NCBI RefSeq assembly: GCF_030813505.1
Contig: NZ_JAUSUE010000017.1
DNA from: Pectinatus haikarae
GTDB taxonomy: Bacteria; Bacillota; Negativicutes; Selenomonadales; Selenomonadaceae
DNA length: 64,000 nucleotides
Direction: 5' to 3' (one strand)
A model generated the notes under the pieces. That model worked only from the letters and a program-made list of their open reading frames with translations, made no database searches and was not told where the DNA came from. A program made the translations under genes and the position numbers. This document shows positions 8,536 through 18,333 of this stretch, one piece after another. Numbering within the stretch: the stretch's first letter is position 1; each line of letters opens with the position of its first letter.

Positions 8536-9879
8536 TCAATACAGTATATGCGCTATTATATAGCCCACACAGCTGCCTGTAATAATACCGATAAGTCCGG
8601 GAAGTATAAAGCTATGATTTATTACAAACTTGCCGATGCGTGTAGTACCCGAACGGTCAAAACCAATGCAAGCCAGATCCGAAGGATATGTCGGCAAAAC
8701 GAAATACCCGTAACAAGCCGAAATAAATGAGATGATTATCAGCGGATCTACACCTACACTCAATGCCATGGGGACAACAATAGCCAATGCCGCAGCCTGC
8801 GAATTAACAAGTTTTGATATCAAGAACAATACTACCGCATAGGTCCATGGATATTGGAGAACCACTTCCCCCAATACTTTTTTCATTCCCGGCAGATAGG
8901 CACCAAAATAGGTTTCTGCCATCCACGCTACACCATACACAGAAACAACAGCCACCATACCGGATTTAAATACCGATCCGTTTGTAACCTCACTTACCTT
9001 GACCTTGCACGCCAAGAGGATTACCGCAGCTATAACAAGCATAGACAACTGAATAGTAGGCGTCATTGACAATGGCTGCCATACACCTTTTCCGTCAGGT
9101 ACAAACGGAAGCAGTTCTGTCGGGAAGCTGCCGAACAAGGCTATTACTACTATGCCCGCCAGAAAAATAAAAGTCGCTCTGTATGCAGTCTTTGGCAGTT
9201 TCATTTCGGCTATGGATTCACCCTGCTCTTCATAAATATAAGCACGCTGCTCCGGATCTGCCAGTCTTGCCTGAAATGCCGCATCCTTGTCCAAATCCTT
9301 GCCGCGATGCAAACTCCATAATCCGGCCACAACTACTCCGCAAAAAGTGGCAGGTATCGATACTGACAATATCTGCACAACCCCCAAAGGATGAGATGTA
9401 TTTGCCAGCATTGCTACCATTGATACTACAGCCACCGACGCAGGTGAAGCGCATATTCCCATCTGTGAAGCAACGGAAGCCACAGCCATAGGGCGTTCCG
9501 GACGTATATTCTGCTTTATGGCAATATCATAAATGATCGGAAACATCGTATAAACCACATGACCTGTTCCGCATAAGACAGTAAGAAACCATGTTGTAAT
9601 AGGAGCCAGGACTGTTACTTTCTGAGGATTCTTACGCAATATTTTCTCTGCATATTTCAGCATAACATCCAGTCCCTTTGATGCCTGCAAAAAACCTGAG
9701 CATGTTACGACAGCCATGATGGTAAGCATAACATCAATAGGAGGTTTACCGGGAACCAGCCCTATGACAAAGACGAAAAAAGTTAAACCGATACCTGATA
9801 CTGCCGCCAATCCCAAGCCGCCATAATGCACACCGACAACGAGACAGGCGATTAGAACAATAAAACCTAAAATTTCCAT
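8536..9879 (-). CDS. dcuB: Anaerobic C4-dicarboxylate carrier, DcuA/DcuB family
   Basis: A 447-residue membrane carrier of about ten or more helices, of the family that exchanges fumarate, malate or aspartate for succinate during anaerobic growth. Segments LVPGKPPIDVMLTIMAVV, LCGTGHVVYTMFPIIYD, RPERPMAVASVASQMGI and HRGKDLDKDAAFQ match DcuB closely. The ATG at 9879 has GGAGGG upstream. Choice between DcuA and DcuB is not certain. Monocistronic. Confidence 0.9.
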   Translation of the reverse strand: MEILGFIVLIACLVVGVHYGGLGLAAVSGIGLTFFVFVIGLVPGKPPIDVMLTIMAVVTCSGFLQASKGLDVMLKYAEKILRKNPQKVTVLAPITTWFLTVLCGTGHVVYTMFPIIYDIAIKQNIRPERPMAVASVASQMGICASPASVAVVSMVAMLANTSHPLGVVQILSVSIPATFCGVVVAGLWSLHRGKDLDKDAAFQARLADPEQRAYIYEEQGESIAEMKLPKTAYRATFIFLAGIVVIALFGSFPTELLPFVPDGKGVWQPLSMTPTIQLSMLVIAAVILLACKVKVSEVTNGSVFKSGMVAVVSVYGVAWMAETYFGAYLPGMKKVLGEVVLQYPWTYAVVLFLISKLVNSQAAALAIVVPMALSVGVDPLIIISFISACYGYFVLPTYPSDLACIGFDRSGTTRIGKFVINHSFILPGLIGIITGSCVGYIIAHILY

Positions 9880-9926
9880 AATATGAGTCCCTCCAAAATA
9901 AATTGTATTTATTATACAATAGGGTT

Positions 9927-9955
9927 ATTATATAAATTTAAAATGGATTAGTCAA
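9927..9955 (-). promoter_or_regulatory. dcuB promoter
   Basis: On the minus strand TTGACT (9955-9950), a 17-nt spacer and TATAAT (9932-9927), start near 9920. The arms ATTGTAT/ATACAAT (9902-9920) sit right at the predicted start and could be an operator. The rest of the 9956-10200 gap is AT-rich with nothing else clear. Confidence 0.7.
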
Positions 9956-10204
9956 ATTCATATAAACATAAAAATGGGCAATTCATATTTATGCTTATAT
10001 AATATAACTGCTGAAAAACATTGTAAAGCAAATATTTCGGCATATTGTCATCTGTATTTATTTATTCAATTGTTTTTTTTATTGCATGCGATCGGTTTTT
10101 TTTATGATAAGCTGCACCGTCCTGTTCCAGCTTATATAACCTTTTTCCTGATCTGCTAAAATACTCCCGAATTTATTCTTTTACTTTTCCGATAGAATTA
10201 TTTT

Positions 10205-10262
10205 TTTATAACACAAAAACTCCCTATAAAATAGACAAAAGAAAAATCCATTTTATGGGGAA
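10205..10262. terminator. Terminator downstream of metK
   Basis: CCCTATAAAAT (10222-10232) pairs with ATTTTATGGGG (10250-10260), one G-T pair. On the minus strand a GTTTTTGTG run follows, placing it as the metK terminator; the plus strand also has a T-run. Confidence 0.7.
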
Positions 10263-10295
10263 TTTTTTACATTTCCTTACTGCGGTTTTTTACTA

Positions 10296-11483
10296 TTATA
10301 ATTTACTGACTGCCGCCTTTATTTCATCAGCTTTGTTCAGCCTTTCCCATGGCAGATCCAGATCATTTCTGCCGAAATGGCCGTAAGCGGCCGTCTGTCT
10401 GTAAATAGGTCTTCTCAGTTCCAATGTTTCGATAATGGCACCCGGTCTCAGATCAAATACTGTTTTTATAACATCCACTATCTGCCCGTCGCTTATTTTT
10501 CCTGTTCCAAAAGTTTCAACGGCGACTGATACGGGTCTGGCAACTCCTATTGCATATGCCAGTTCGATTTCTATTTTATCCGCTATGCCTGACGCAACTA
10601 TATTCTTTGCCACCCAGCGTGCGGCATATGCTGCCGAACGGTCAACTTTCGTCGCGTCTTTGCCGGAGAACGCACCGCCTCCATGACGGCTTGTTCCTCC
10701 GTATGTATCTACGATTATTTTTCTCCCGGTCAGCCCAGAATCTCCCTGAGGTCCGCCTATAACAAAACGGCCTGTCGGATTGATAAAATATTTTGTCTGC
10801 CCGTCAAGCAGGCTGGCCGGAATTACCTCCCGAATCACATATTTTTTTACATCTGCTTCTATTTGTTCAAGTGATATTTCTTCACTATGCTGCGTGGACA
10901 ATACTATTGTATCAATTCGTTTCACATTATTATCATCATCAAATTCCACTGTCACCTGTGTTTTGCCATCAGGTTTCAGATATGGCAGAACACCCGTTTT
11001 TCTCACCTTAGCCAATTGCCTTGCCAGACGATGTGCAAAGGTAATCGCCGGCGGCAGATACTCGGGTGTTTCATTAGTAGCGTAACCGAAAATTATTCCC
11101 TGATCGCCCGCACCTGTATCAAAAGCTGATGCATTTTCTTCAGAACGCGTTTCCAGAGCTTTATCGACTCCTTGAGCGATATCCGGTGACTGCTCGTCGA
11201 CCGACACCAGTACGGCGATCGAATCGGCATTAAATCCGTCTGATTTTTTATTGTACCCTATATTGCGTATTGTTTCACGGGTGATTTTAGCAATATCGAC
11301 GTATGCTTTCGTAGAAATTTCTCCTACAATCAAAGCCAGTCCGGTAGCAACCGTAGTTTCTGCCGCCACTCTGGAATAGGGATCCTGTTCCAGCAGCGCA
11401 TCTAATATGGCATCTGAAATCTGGTCGGCTATTTTATCAGGATGTCCTTCCGTAACTGATTCGGATGTAAATAATTTTCCCAT
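10296..11483 (-). CDS. metK: S-adenosylmethionine synthetase
   Basis: Makes AdoMet from methionine and ATP in the cytoplasm. The 395 residues contain the family signatures GHPDKIADQISDAILD near the N-terminus, GAGDQGIIFGYA, and GGGAFSGKDATKVDRSAAY (metal and phosphate binding). Its place beside radical SAM, IslB and methionine-salvage genes fits a high demand for AdoMet, though it has its own terminator. No clear SAM riboswitch was seen in the 127 nt upstream. Confidence 0.97.
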   Translation of the reverse strand: MGKLFTSESVTEGHPDKIADQISDAILDALLEQDPYSRVAAETTVATGLALIVGEISTKAYVDIAKITRETIRNIGYNKKSDGFNADSIAVLVSVDEQSPDIAQGVDKALETRSEENASAFDTGAGDQGIIFGYATNETPEYLPPAITFAHRLARQLAKVRKTGVLPYLKPDGKTQVTVEFDDDNNVKRIDTIVLSTQHSEEISLEQIEADVKKYVIREVIPASLLDGQTKYFINPTGRFVIGGPQGDSGLTGRKIIVDTYGGTSRHGGGAFSGKDATKVDRSAAYAARWVAKNIVASGIADKIEIELAYAIGVARPVSVAVETFGTGKISDGQIVDVIKTVFDLRPGAIIETLELRRPIYRQTAAYGHFGRNDLDLPWERLNKADEIKAAVSKL

Positions 11484-11610
11484 GGTGAATTACCTCTTTT
11501 ATATTATTTTTGTACTTACACGCTCATTATCCACCCACCTGATATTGCATTATTACCCGCCAAATAATTTTTATCATTTGAATGTTACTGCTTTGATCAT
11601 TTTTTGCCGT

Positions 11611-12381
11611 TCAGATATTATATTCCACGGCCAATTCCTCTTTAGGAAAAAATTGTTCATATACCAGCCTTCGTACACGGGCAAAATCATCACTGGTTCT
11701 GTCTCTGGGTCTGGGAAGCTCCACGGAAATAACTTTTTTTACGGTTCCCGGCTTAGCTGATAAGACCACTATCTTATCCCCCATAAATATAGCCTCATCA
11801 ATATCATGTGTCACCAAAATCAGCGTAGTCTTTTCTTTTTCCCAAATATGCAATACCTCTTTTTGCATATTTATTTTAGTGAATGCATCAAGTGCACCAA
11901 ACGGTTCATCCAAAAGCAATGTATTTGGCCTGTTGATCAAAGAACGCGCTATGCTGACCCGCTGCTGCATACCGCCCGACAGCTGCTTGGGCAGTGCTTT
12001 TTCAAATCCGGTCAGTCCTACCAGATCGACATGTTCCCTGATAATCTTTTTTTTCTCTGATTTTGACAATGTTTGCGATATGCCGAACTCAATATTTTTT
12101 TCGACCGAACTCCATGGCAGCAGCCTTGGTTCCTGGAAAATTACACCTATGTCCTTTTCGGAAGGATGATCTATTTTTTTTCCGTTTAATTCTACGCTGC
12201 CTGATGTGCTTTGTTCCAATCCGGCTATAACTTTTAACAATGTGCTTTTTCCGCAGCCGCTGGTCCCAACTATACTGATAATCTGTCCGTCGCCAATAGA
12301 AAAATTTATATCATGCAAAACTTCGATTTTTCTGCCGTTAATAATGAAAAATTTTTGCACATTTTTTACATTTATAGCCAT
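11611..12381 (-). CDS. ABC importer ATPase, sulfonate/nitrate/taurine (SsuB/TauB) type
   Basis: Cytoplasmic ATPase of a sulfonate-type importer. Walker A GTSGCGKST, signature LSGGMQQR, Walker B LLLDEPFGALDA and the switch His in LVTHDIDEA are all present. The start is MAINVKNVQ at 12381 (AAAGGA upstream); a longer frame start at 12417 would overlap the permease gene. About 256 residues, normal. Last gene of the run that starts with the degenerate NifH/D/K trio, so its substrate may be linked to that complex. Confidence 0.9.
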   Translation of the reverse strand: MAINVKNVQKFFIINGRKIEVLHDINFSIGDGQIISIVGTSGCGKSTLLKVIAGLEQSTSGSVELNGKKIDHPSEKDIGVIFQEPRLLPWSSVEKNIEFGISQTLSKSEKKKIIREHVDLVGLTGFEKALPKQLSGGMQQRVSIARSLINRPNTLLLDEPFGALDAFTKINMQKEVLHIWEKEKTTLILVTHDIDEAIFMGDKIVVLSAKPGTVKKVISVELPRPRDRTSDDFARVRRLVYEQFFPKEELAVEYNI

Positions 12382-12395
12382 AGATTTATCCTTTC

Positions 12396-13184
12396 TTAAT
12401 CCTCCTGATCCACCCAATACAATGTTTTTTTCTGTATTTTGATAACTAATATATCTATGATCAGCCCAATTATCGCGATCGAAATAATTCCCACGAATAA
12501 TGTCCCAGGCTGTGCCAGCTCACGTCCATATGATATCAAATATCCCACTCCGGCCGAAGCAGCGATCATTTCGGCTGCAACCACGCAGGTCCATGCGCCG
12601 CTTATCCCCAAACGCAGTCCGGTAAATATCGCCGGAACGGCCGAAGGTAAAATAATTTTGCATAACATTATTTTTCTCGTCTTGCCGAAGGCTTTTGCTA
12701 ATTCCAGAAGTTTCGGATCCGCACTGCGTATTCCCTGCATTGTATTGAGCAGTACGGGCCAAAATGCGCCTATTACAATAACTCCTATTTTTGATGCCTC
12801 ACCTATTCCCAGCCACAATATAAAAAAGGGAATACAGGCGATAGCCGGAATCGGTCTCAATATGCCTATCAAAGGGTCAACCATTTTGCCGAAGGTTTTA
12901 AATAATACCGCCAGGCTGCCAAGCACAAGACCAAGCATGCTCCCTATAATATATCCATAAATTACTCTTCCCAGACTTGCTGTAACATGTTTAAAATAGC
13001 TGCCTTTCTCCACCATTTGATCAAACGAAACGGTAATAGTTTCAGGACTGGCAAATATCGATGGTTTTATAAGACCGCGATCACTTGCAATCTGCCATAA
13101 AATTATTATAAGCAGGGGCAGCACTAAGGCTAAAAATAAATTTTTAAATAACGCTTTTACCCGAAAAATATTGTGGACTGCCAT
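12396..13184 (-). CDS. ABC importer permease, SsuC/TauC type
   Basis: A 262-residue inner-membrane permease with about six helices. The cytoplasmic coupling motif region is EASKIGVIVIGAFWPVLLNT followed by the EAA-like helix. It lies between the binding protein and the ATPase gene, which it nearly touches. Substrate class (sulfonates, taurine, nitrate-like) is by family only. Confidence 0.9.
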   Translation of the reverse strand: MAVHNIFRVKALFKNLFLALVLPLLIIILWQIASDRGLIKPSIFASPETITVSFDQMVEKGSYFKHVTASLGRVIYGYIIGSMLGLVLGSLAVLFKTFGKMVDPLIGILRPIPAIACIPFFILWLGIGEASKIGVIVIGAFWPVLLNTMQGIRSADPKLLELAKAFGKTRKIMLCKIILPSAVPAIFTGLRLGISGAWTCVVAAEMIAASAGVGYLISYGRELAQPGTLFVGIISIAIIGLIIDILVIKIQKKTLYWVDQED

Positions 13185-13222
13185 GCTTTCCCCCTTCTTT
13201 CATCTAGGTATATAGATAACAT

Positions 13223-14221
13223 TTATTGAATGCCTGCTTTTTGCAAAATTGAGGTATCAATATATTTGGCAATATCAACATTTTTTTTCAGCAGACCATA
13301 TTTATAAGAGTCCTTTGCACCTTTATCAAGAGCATCTATTTTATCCTGAGTAAGTGTCAAATTCAAATCTCCTACATCTAATAATATTTTTAATCCCGGA
13401 ACAGTTGCTTCTGTAGCTTCATGAGTAATTTCTATTGCCTTGTCAGGATTTGCCTTCGACCACTCTGCGGCTTTCTGCAGTGCTTTCAGCAGTTTGGCCG
13501 TTGCTTCCGGATTATCTTTGATAAATTGGTTTCTTGCCAATATTGGCGACACAAATAATTTTATACCTGTACCTCTTTGCAGAACGGATACACCGTTTCC
13601 TGTCTCTGCCGCTTGTGAAAGGTTTGGTTCCCATATAACATCAGCATCAATATCACCTGATACAAGACTTGAAACTCCATCTGACGGGCCAAGATTTACA
13701 ATTTCGACATCTTTTTCGGTCAGCCCCCCTTTAGCCAGCAGCAGATATAAAAAAGGCTGAGCGTTACTGCCAAAAGGAACTGCTATTTTTTTCCCTTTTA
13801 GATCAGACAGCTGATGAATATGGGCGGCATCTCTGACAGCAATTCCCTGATTGTCGCTTGAAGCACTCGCCGAAGCTATGATCTTTATGTCAAGTCCGTT
13901 GGCAATACCTGAATAAACCGGCATATCGCCCATAAAACCGACATCCAGATTATCAGATGTCATTCCTTCAATGATCGGTGGCCCATAATTGAATGTGGAA
14001 ATTTCCACATCAAGTCCCTCATCCTTAAAATAGCCTAGTTTTTCCGCCACATAAACCTGAAAATATGTTGGCTGTGATGCCAGACGTATTTTTACGTTAC
14101 TGTCTTTCGCCGCTGATTTTTCTCCGTCCTCCTGCGCTGAACTGCCGCAGCCGGCAAAATAAAGCATTGATAAAAATATTCCTAATATAGCTGCGGTTTT
14201 ACGTATTGCGGTAAATTTCAT
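13223..14221 (-). CDS. Sulfonate-type substrate-binding lipoprotein (SsuA/TauA family)
   Basis: Secreted lipoprotein with a signal peptide ending in LYFAGC, so it is anchored through that Cys. The mature part starts IRLASQPTYFQVYVAEKLGY, the pattern of aliphatic-sulfonate binding proteins. Start ATG at 14221 (GGGAAAG upstream) is preferred to an ATG at 14239 without a site. First of the three importer genes and 47 nt after the radical SAM gene, so probably co-transcribed with it. Confidence 0.88.
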   Translation of the reverse strand: MKFTAIRKTAAILGIFLSMLYFAGCGSSAQEDGEKSAAKDSNVKIRLASQPTYFQVYVAEKLGYFKDEGLDVEISTFNYGPPIIEGMTSDNLDVGFMGDMPVYSGIANGLDIKIIASASASSDNQGIAVRDAAHIHQLSDLKGKKIAVPFGSNAQPFLYLLLAKGGLTEKDVEIVNLGPSDGVSSLVSGDIDADVIWEPNLSQAAETGNGVSVLQRGTGIKLFVSPILARNQFIKDNPEATAKLLKALQKAAEWSKANPDKAIEITHEATEATVPGLKILLDVGDLNLTLTQDKIDALDKGAKDSYKYGLLKKNVDIAKYIDTSILQKAGIQ

Positions 14222-14268
14222 GGCACTCTTTCCCTTCATTCAACTTAAATTATAATATCCGCTGAATT

Positions 14269-15486
14269 TTAATCAGCCGCACGGTAATACCGGGGATTGA
14301 CATCAATATTTTCATACAGTCGAAACAAGTCATACGGCACCGTATCGGCATTGGCGTTGGCATTGCGTATTTTCTCCCAGCTTATTCCGTATTTTCTATA
14401 CATAGCTGCGGTTCTCTCAAAAACATCCCAGTGCCATTCTTCCGTCGGTGTTCTGTGTCCCTCAAGCGGTGACCCCACATTTACATACCACTGACTTGCA
14501 CAGACGACTATGCCGTGTGAAATCAAATATTCTATACCTTCAAGCAGCGATTCTTTCGGCTCAATGCCCGAGACCACTGTGGACCGGACATTATACCGGC
14601 CAAATACCTGAACCTCATAATCAAGTGCATTGAGCCAGTTTTTTCTGCCGCCGCATAATTGAGCCTTACCGGGGCAGATAACATCAAATATTTTTTCATT
14701 CCATATTTCAAGATTTGTCGCCATCGTACGAAAACCTGCCTCTTTGTATTTTTCAAATACCGACAGATCCTCCGGTGCGCCCACACAGGCTGTCCCGTTA
14801 AAATCTTCAAGCCCTGTGGCTTCCTGAATAGCTTCCGCCACATCAATATAATATTCTACTTCTCTTCTCTCGGGAATAAATCCGCCGCTTATTGTCACGT
14901 GATCAAAACCCTGTTTATAGCCGACCGCAATCGTTTCACCGACCTGCTGCGGAGTTTTCCATTTTATATCCTGCGACTGTGAATAAATTTCCTTTGTTGC
15001 ATTAATATTGCAGAACAGGCAGTCCATTCCTTTGTCTTTCAGCGAGCATTCATTGCTGTACGATACAAACATGCCGCCATAACCATAATCTGCCGCGACC
15101 GTGCGCATTGCTGTCCCGTCTGACGTTTTGCGGCCGTAGTATTCGGGTCTCTTAGTGAATTCAATATTTTCTATGACCAGTTTCTTCCTGTCATAGATAT
15201 TATAGATTCCATCCTCATATTTCAATTTCAGCGGACTGTCTATATTCCAGCGTATCTGCACTCTGTATTTTCCCAGCGGTGTCAAAAAGCACGCAGGAAA
15301 TTCAATATTGCTGTGCGCATGCCGATCATGGGTAAAAAGAACATTTACCTGCTCGATATATTTGCCGCCGATGTCCAAATGTCTGAAAACCTCAGGTGCA
15401 AATGCTATACCTTCAACCAAAATACGATTTTTTAATTTAATTTCATCTAACAATTTATGTTTTTCTTCATCGGAATAATGACTCAT
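14269..15486 (-). CDS. Radical SAM protein with CX8CX2C cluster motif (copy 1)
   Basis: A 405-residue protein with a putative [4Fe-4S] site Cys147-X8-Cys156-X2-Cys159 (segment MDCLFCN), a spacing that differs from the canonical CX3CX2C. Following it are SGGFIPERREVEYY, like the GGE region that binds AdoMet in radical SAM enzymes, and TACVGAPEDLS. The start MSHYSDEE at 15486 has AGGAGG; the open frame extends to 15603 but through an attenuator hairpin. It lies between the degenerate NifK-like gene and a sulfonate-type importer. It is a clear paralogue of the gene at 20150-21361. I do not know its reaction; cofactor making or substrate processing for the NifDK-like complex is an inference. Confidence 0.75.
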   Translation of the reverse strand: MSHYSDEEKHKLLDEIKLKNRILVEGIAFAPEVFRHLDIGGKYIEQVNVLFTHDRHAHSNIEFPACFLTPLGKYRVQIRWNIDSPLKLKYEDGIYNIYDRKKLVIENIEFTKRPEYYGRKTSDGTAMRTVAADYGYGGMFVSYSNECSLKDKGMDCLFCNINATKEIYSQSQDIKWKTPQQVGETIAVGYKQGFDHVTISGGFIPERREVEYYIDVAEAIQEATGLEDFNGTACVGAPEDLSVFEKYKEAGFRTMATNLEIWNEKIFDVICPGKAQLCGGRKNWLNALDYEVQVFGRYNVRSTVVSGIEPKESLLEGIEYLISHGIVVCASQWYVNVGSPLEGHRTPTEEWHWDVFERTAAMYRKYGISWEKIRNANANADTVPYDLFRLYENIDVNPRYYRAAD

Positions 15487-15535
15487 ATTTCTAACCTCCT
15501 TAATTTTCGGTTCTTCCTGATTTTCCGCAGAAAAC

Positions 15536-15588
15536 ATAAAAACCGGAGATCTCTGCCTTAGTATGCAAAAAACCTCTGGTTTTCCAGT
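15536..15588 (-). promoter_or_regulatory. Class 2 attenuator (CTGG-AAAA-CCAG) before radical SAM copy 1
   Basis: On the minus strand a small hairpin CTGG-AAAA-CCAG (15587-15576) overlaps the 5' arm of a terminator, CCAGAG with CTCCGG, followed by GGTTTTTATGTTTT. The two structures exclude each other. The sequence is clearly related to the element at 27935-27990. It sits inside the operon between the NifK-like and radical SAM genes. Confidence 0.65.
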
Positions 15589-15636
15589 CGGTAATTTATT
15601 CACTGATATGCCTTCAGCTTATTCAGCAAATGGAGA

Positions 15637-16917
15637 TCAAATGCCGCGTCCGATGCGGCTGATTTTTTCAATCAGCGCTATTGCGCCGGCGTAACCTATA
15701 TCAACACCGCTGACCGCCAGCTCCCTGTTCTGCGGGTTGCCTATGACAAATAATTCTGCATTAAGCCTGGCCGCCGCACCTGCCTCCAATTCTGAACCAA
15801 AAATTATCTCATTATCCGGGCCAAGTTTTTCTTCTATTCTTTCCGTATCATCACTGTACACTATATCAGAGATAATTTTCTCCAGCGACTTCACAGGCTG
15901 CTGTTCTTGTGAATCCCCCTCATAATCTGTGATGACAGCTGTTTTTATCTGCATGCCAAGATACTTTTTGAGGAACTCCCCGTAGCGTATAACCTTGCTT
16001 TCTTCGCCGATAACAGATATTTTGCGGCGAAAATCATAGGAATAATAATATTCGGCAAACTGCCGGATTACATAGTCAAATTTTTTCTTTTCGCTGTACA
16101 GAAAATTGTCAACTACATTTTTACTGATGCCAAGCTGTTCACCGACAATTTCCACAAAATTATCGGTATCAGGTCCAAGGCCCGGATTTTCTATGAAAAC
16201 ATATGGCGTACCATAGGTTGATCTGAGGTTTTCAGCAGCTTTCACTCCCCATTTCGAAACTACAACATTAAGTGCGGCAGCCGGTACAGACTGCCATGAC
16301 TGCCAATCCTCTCCATCACCAAAAAGTCTGTTCGTCTTCACTCCCAACGATCCCATTATTCTCTGGATCTCCCTCAGATTTCCCTGCCAGTACAGATCCT
16401 GCTGCGGTATGATGCCAAATATATTTACGGATTTAGTTTCCCTTTCCTGTTTCGGCGCTTTACCCGCAATCTGATCCAGCAGAACAGCCACGACTTCTTC
16501 ATAACCCGTTCGTGCATGTCCGCGGAATCCCGGTGCTTTATAATATGCGGCCGCATACCCTTGATCCGTTATTTCCTGCGTCATTGCTACAACATCATCA
16601 CTTATCATTTCTGACTCGACACCGGAAAGCACCACATAAAGCTGGCCCTCAATGACCCTCACTGTATTTTTAATTTGCTCGCGCAGCCGGGAACCGCCGC
16701 CGAAAACAATTTGTTTTTCATACATGTTGGTCGACGGCACACTATAGCCGTTTATTGACCCCACGATACCATTACCGGATTTATTTGCGGCAAAGGATTG
16801 AATCCCCAGTCCCGCAGTTCCGTGAATAATAGGCACGACTGCTTCGACAGCTTCCAATGTAGAAAGGGCTCCCTGAAGATTGCAGCCATATCTTGTCTTG
16901 CCAATCTCTGCTGTCAT
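15637..16917 (-). CDS. NifK-like subunit lacking two of three P-cluster cysteines
   Basis: A 426-residue member of the nitrogenase component 1 family. Its start TRYGCNLQGAL keeps the first cysteine (Cys12). The second position, normally in HxGPGC, reads IIHGTAGLG, and the third, normally LSGC, reads LSGVESEMISDD, so both cysteines are lost. The plus-strand NifK-like proteins keep all three. The start codon overlaps the stop of the NifD-like gene (TAATG), indicating coupled expression. Together they could form a complex without a normal P-cluster, for example an assembly scaffold or a reductase with another cluster. Family is sure; role unknown. Confidence 0.8.
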   Translation of the reverse strand: MTAEIGKTRYGCNLQGALSTLEAVEAVVPIIHGTAGLGIQSFAANKSGNGIVGSINGYSVPSTNMYEKQIVFGGGSRLREQIKNTVRVIEGQLYVVLSGVESEMISDDVVAMTQEITDQGYAAAYYKAPGFRGHARTGYEEVVAVLLDQIAGKAPKQERETKSVNIFGIIPQQDLYWQGNLREIQRIMGSLGVKTNRLFGDGEDWQSWQSVPAAALNVVVSKWGVKAAENLRSTYGTPYVFIENPGLGPDTDNFVEIVGEQLGISKNVVDNFLYSEKKKFDYVIRQFAEYYYSYDFRRKISVIGEESKVIRYGEFLKKYLGMQIKTAVITDYEGDSQEQQPVKSLEKIISDIVYSDDTERIEEKLGPDNEIIFGSELEAGAAARLNAELFVIGNPQNRELAVSGVDIGYAGAIALIEKISRIGRGI

Positions 16918-18311
16918 TATTTCACCTCTAGCTTTACATACCAGTCCGGACTTTTTTTCAGCCAGCTTGTCTTATAGGGCAGACTGTCATTTTTATATAA
17001 ATAATTACCGAATTCATTTGCTGTCTGTGCCTGCCGCAAACGTTCTATAAGCTCTGCCGCTCCCTTATATCCATATAGAGTCATCTGGCTCACCGATATG
17101 GGGATTATTCCCAAAACTGCCGTCCAAGCCGCAGATCCGTCTGTTCCTATATAAAAATCAGGTTTAATTTTTCCTAAAATATTGGCCAGTTCAAAGGGTT
17201 GACCGCCGCCGATTTTGATAAAAAGATCATCCGGCAAAATCTCCAGTGCATCTTTATTCAGAGAATCTATATACGGTGCCGAAATTCCGCTGATTTCAAA
17301 ACCGATTCCTCGCAGAAACAATGCCAGTTCGGCTGCTGGACGAATAGGCAGCGCGATAAATACTTTTTTTCCGGCAAACGGTTTATTTTTCAGATATTCA
17401 GCAAAAAATCTCTCTTCTTCCTCAATAACAGCATGTGCTCTATCCGCCGACTTAAAAGTATCTCCCAGCGCCGAAAGCCAGGCAGCCGTCCCTTCTATTC
17501 CTATGGGAACTCTGCTTATAATGCTTTTTACCCCGCTTTTTTCCTGCAGTCCGGACAGCAGCACCTCTGCTTCATCCGAATTAACAGCTATTGCGGCCTC
17601 TGCCCTTCCTGCTTTTGTTATATCGTCCAGGCAGGAAAATTGCGGTATTATATTGCATTTTATTTCCAGCCTGCCAGTCAATCGTTCCAATTCCCCGAGA
17701 TTTTTTCTGCTTTCCGTAATGCTGATAATATCTACAATATTTATTTTTTCGCCGTATTCCGCCAAAATATATTTGGCCAAAGCATGCAGGACAATATCGA
17801 TTCCATTTATTTCGGCTTTGCTTTTAAAGCCGTCAGTATATATAGATATTATTTTAACCGGCAGTTCCTCCTGCATTTCAAGAATAACAGTGCTGATATC
17901 ATCATTATTAATGGCAACGACGGAAGTCCCTAAAATAAATATTGCCTTCGGCTGATGCTTTTCATATGCCCGACGCACTGTATCACGCAATTTTTCGTCA
18001 CTGCCCAGAATAGTATCACGCTCATCAAGATTGGTCGAATACCATATCGGCTGTTCCTGACCGTGTATTAACGATGTTTCCAGGATTGCCGTGCCTACGA
18101 CTCCATGCACAATGACAACCGTATCTCCTATTTCTGACAGGAGCCGCAAAGCTTCGTAAACTTCATCCTTTTTATCCTGTGAGAAAGTGCGTATTCTCTG
18201 CTGAATCTCCTGATCTGCTGTTACAGCCTGCAGTTCTTTTTTGCTTCCCTGATAAGCAGTGACCGCATTTGTACGCTTTTCTCTGGTCAGAATTTTTCTT
18301 TCTTCCAGCAT
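16917..18311 (-). CDS. NifD-like subunit without P-cluster cysteines
   Basis: A 464-residue nitrogenase component 1 homologue, related to the D subunits on the plus strand by its layout: N-terminal ERK/REKR segment, VIVHGVVGTA, LGTSVVAINNDDI, YTDGFKSK. The N-terminal cysteine is missing, Thr74 replaces the one in HAPIGC, and Ser130 replaces the one in SCATG. Only two cysteines remain (219 and 227), near where NifD holds its cofactor cysteine, but the alignment is not exact. Start ATG at 18311 with AAGGAG. It follows the NifH-like gene by 22 nt. Function unknown. Confidence 0.78.
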   Translation of the reverse strand: MLEERKILTREKRTNAVTAYQGSKKELQAVTADQEIQQRIRTFSQDKKDEVYEALRLLSEIGDTVVIVHGVVGTAILETSLIHGQEQPIWYSTNLDERDTILGSDEKLRDTVRRAYEKHQPKAIFILGTSVVAINNDDISTVILEMQEELPVKIISIYTDGFKSKAEINGIDIVLHALAKYILAEYGEKINIVDIISITESRKNLGELERLTGRLEIKCNIIPQFSCLDDITKAGRAEAAIAVNSDEAEVLLSGLQEKSGVKSIISRVPIGIEGTAAWLSALGDTFKSADRAHAVIEEEERFFAEYLKNKPFAGKKVFIALPIRPAAELALFLRGIGFEISGISAPYIDSLNKDALEILPDDLFIKIGGGQPFELANILGKIKPDFYIGTDGSAAWTAVLGIIPISVSQMTLYGYKGAAELIERLRQAQTANEFGNYLYKNDSLPYKTSWLKKSPDWYVKLEVK

Positions 18312-18333
18312 TGTCAGCCGCTCCTTTCCATTG

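Noticed and set aside
11484..11610. SAM riboswitch before metK
   Set aside because: No SAM-I, SAM-II or S-box core and no terminator pair could be built from these 127 nt.
15487..15603. Longer N-terminus for radical SAM copy 1
   Set aside because: The extra frame runs through the attenuator hairpin and has no ribosome binding site; the ATG at 15486 has a perfect one.
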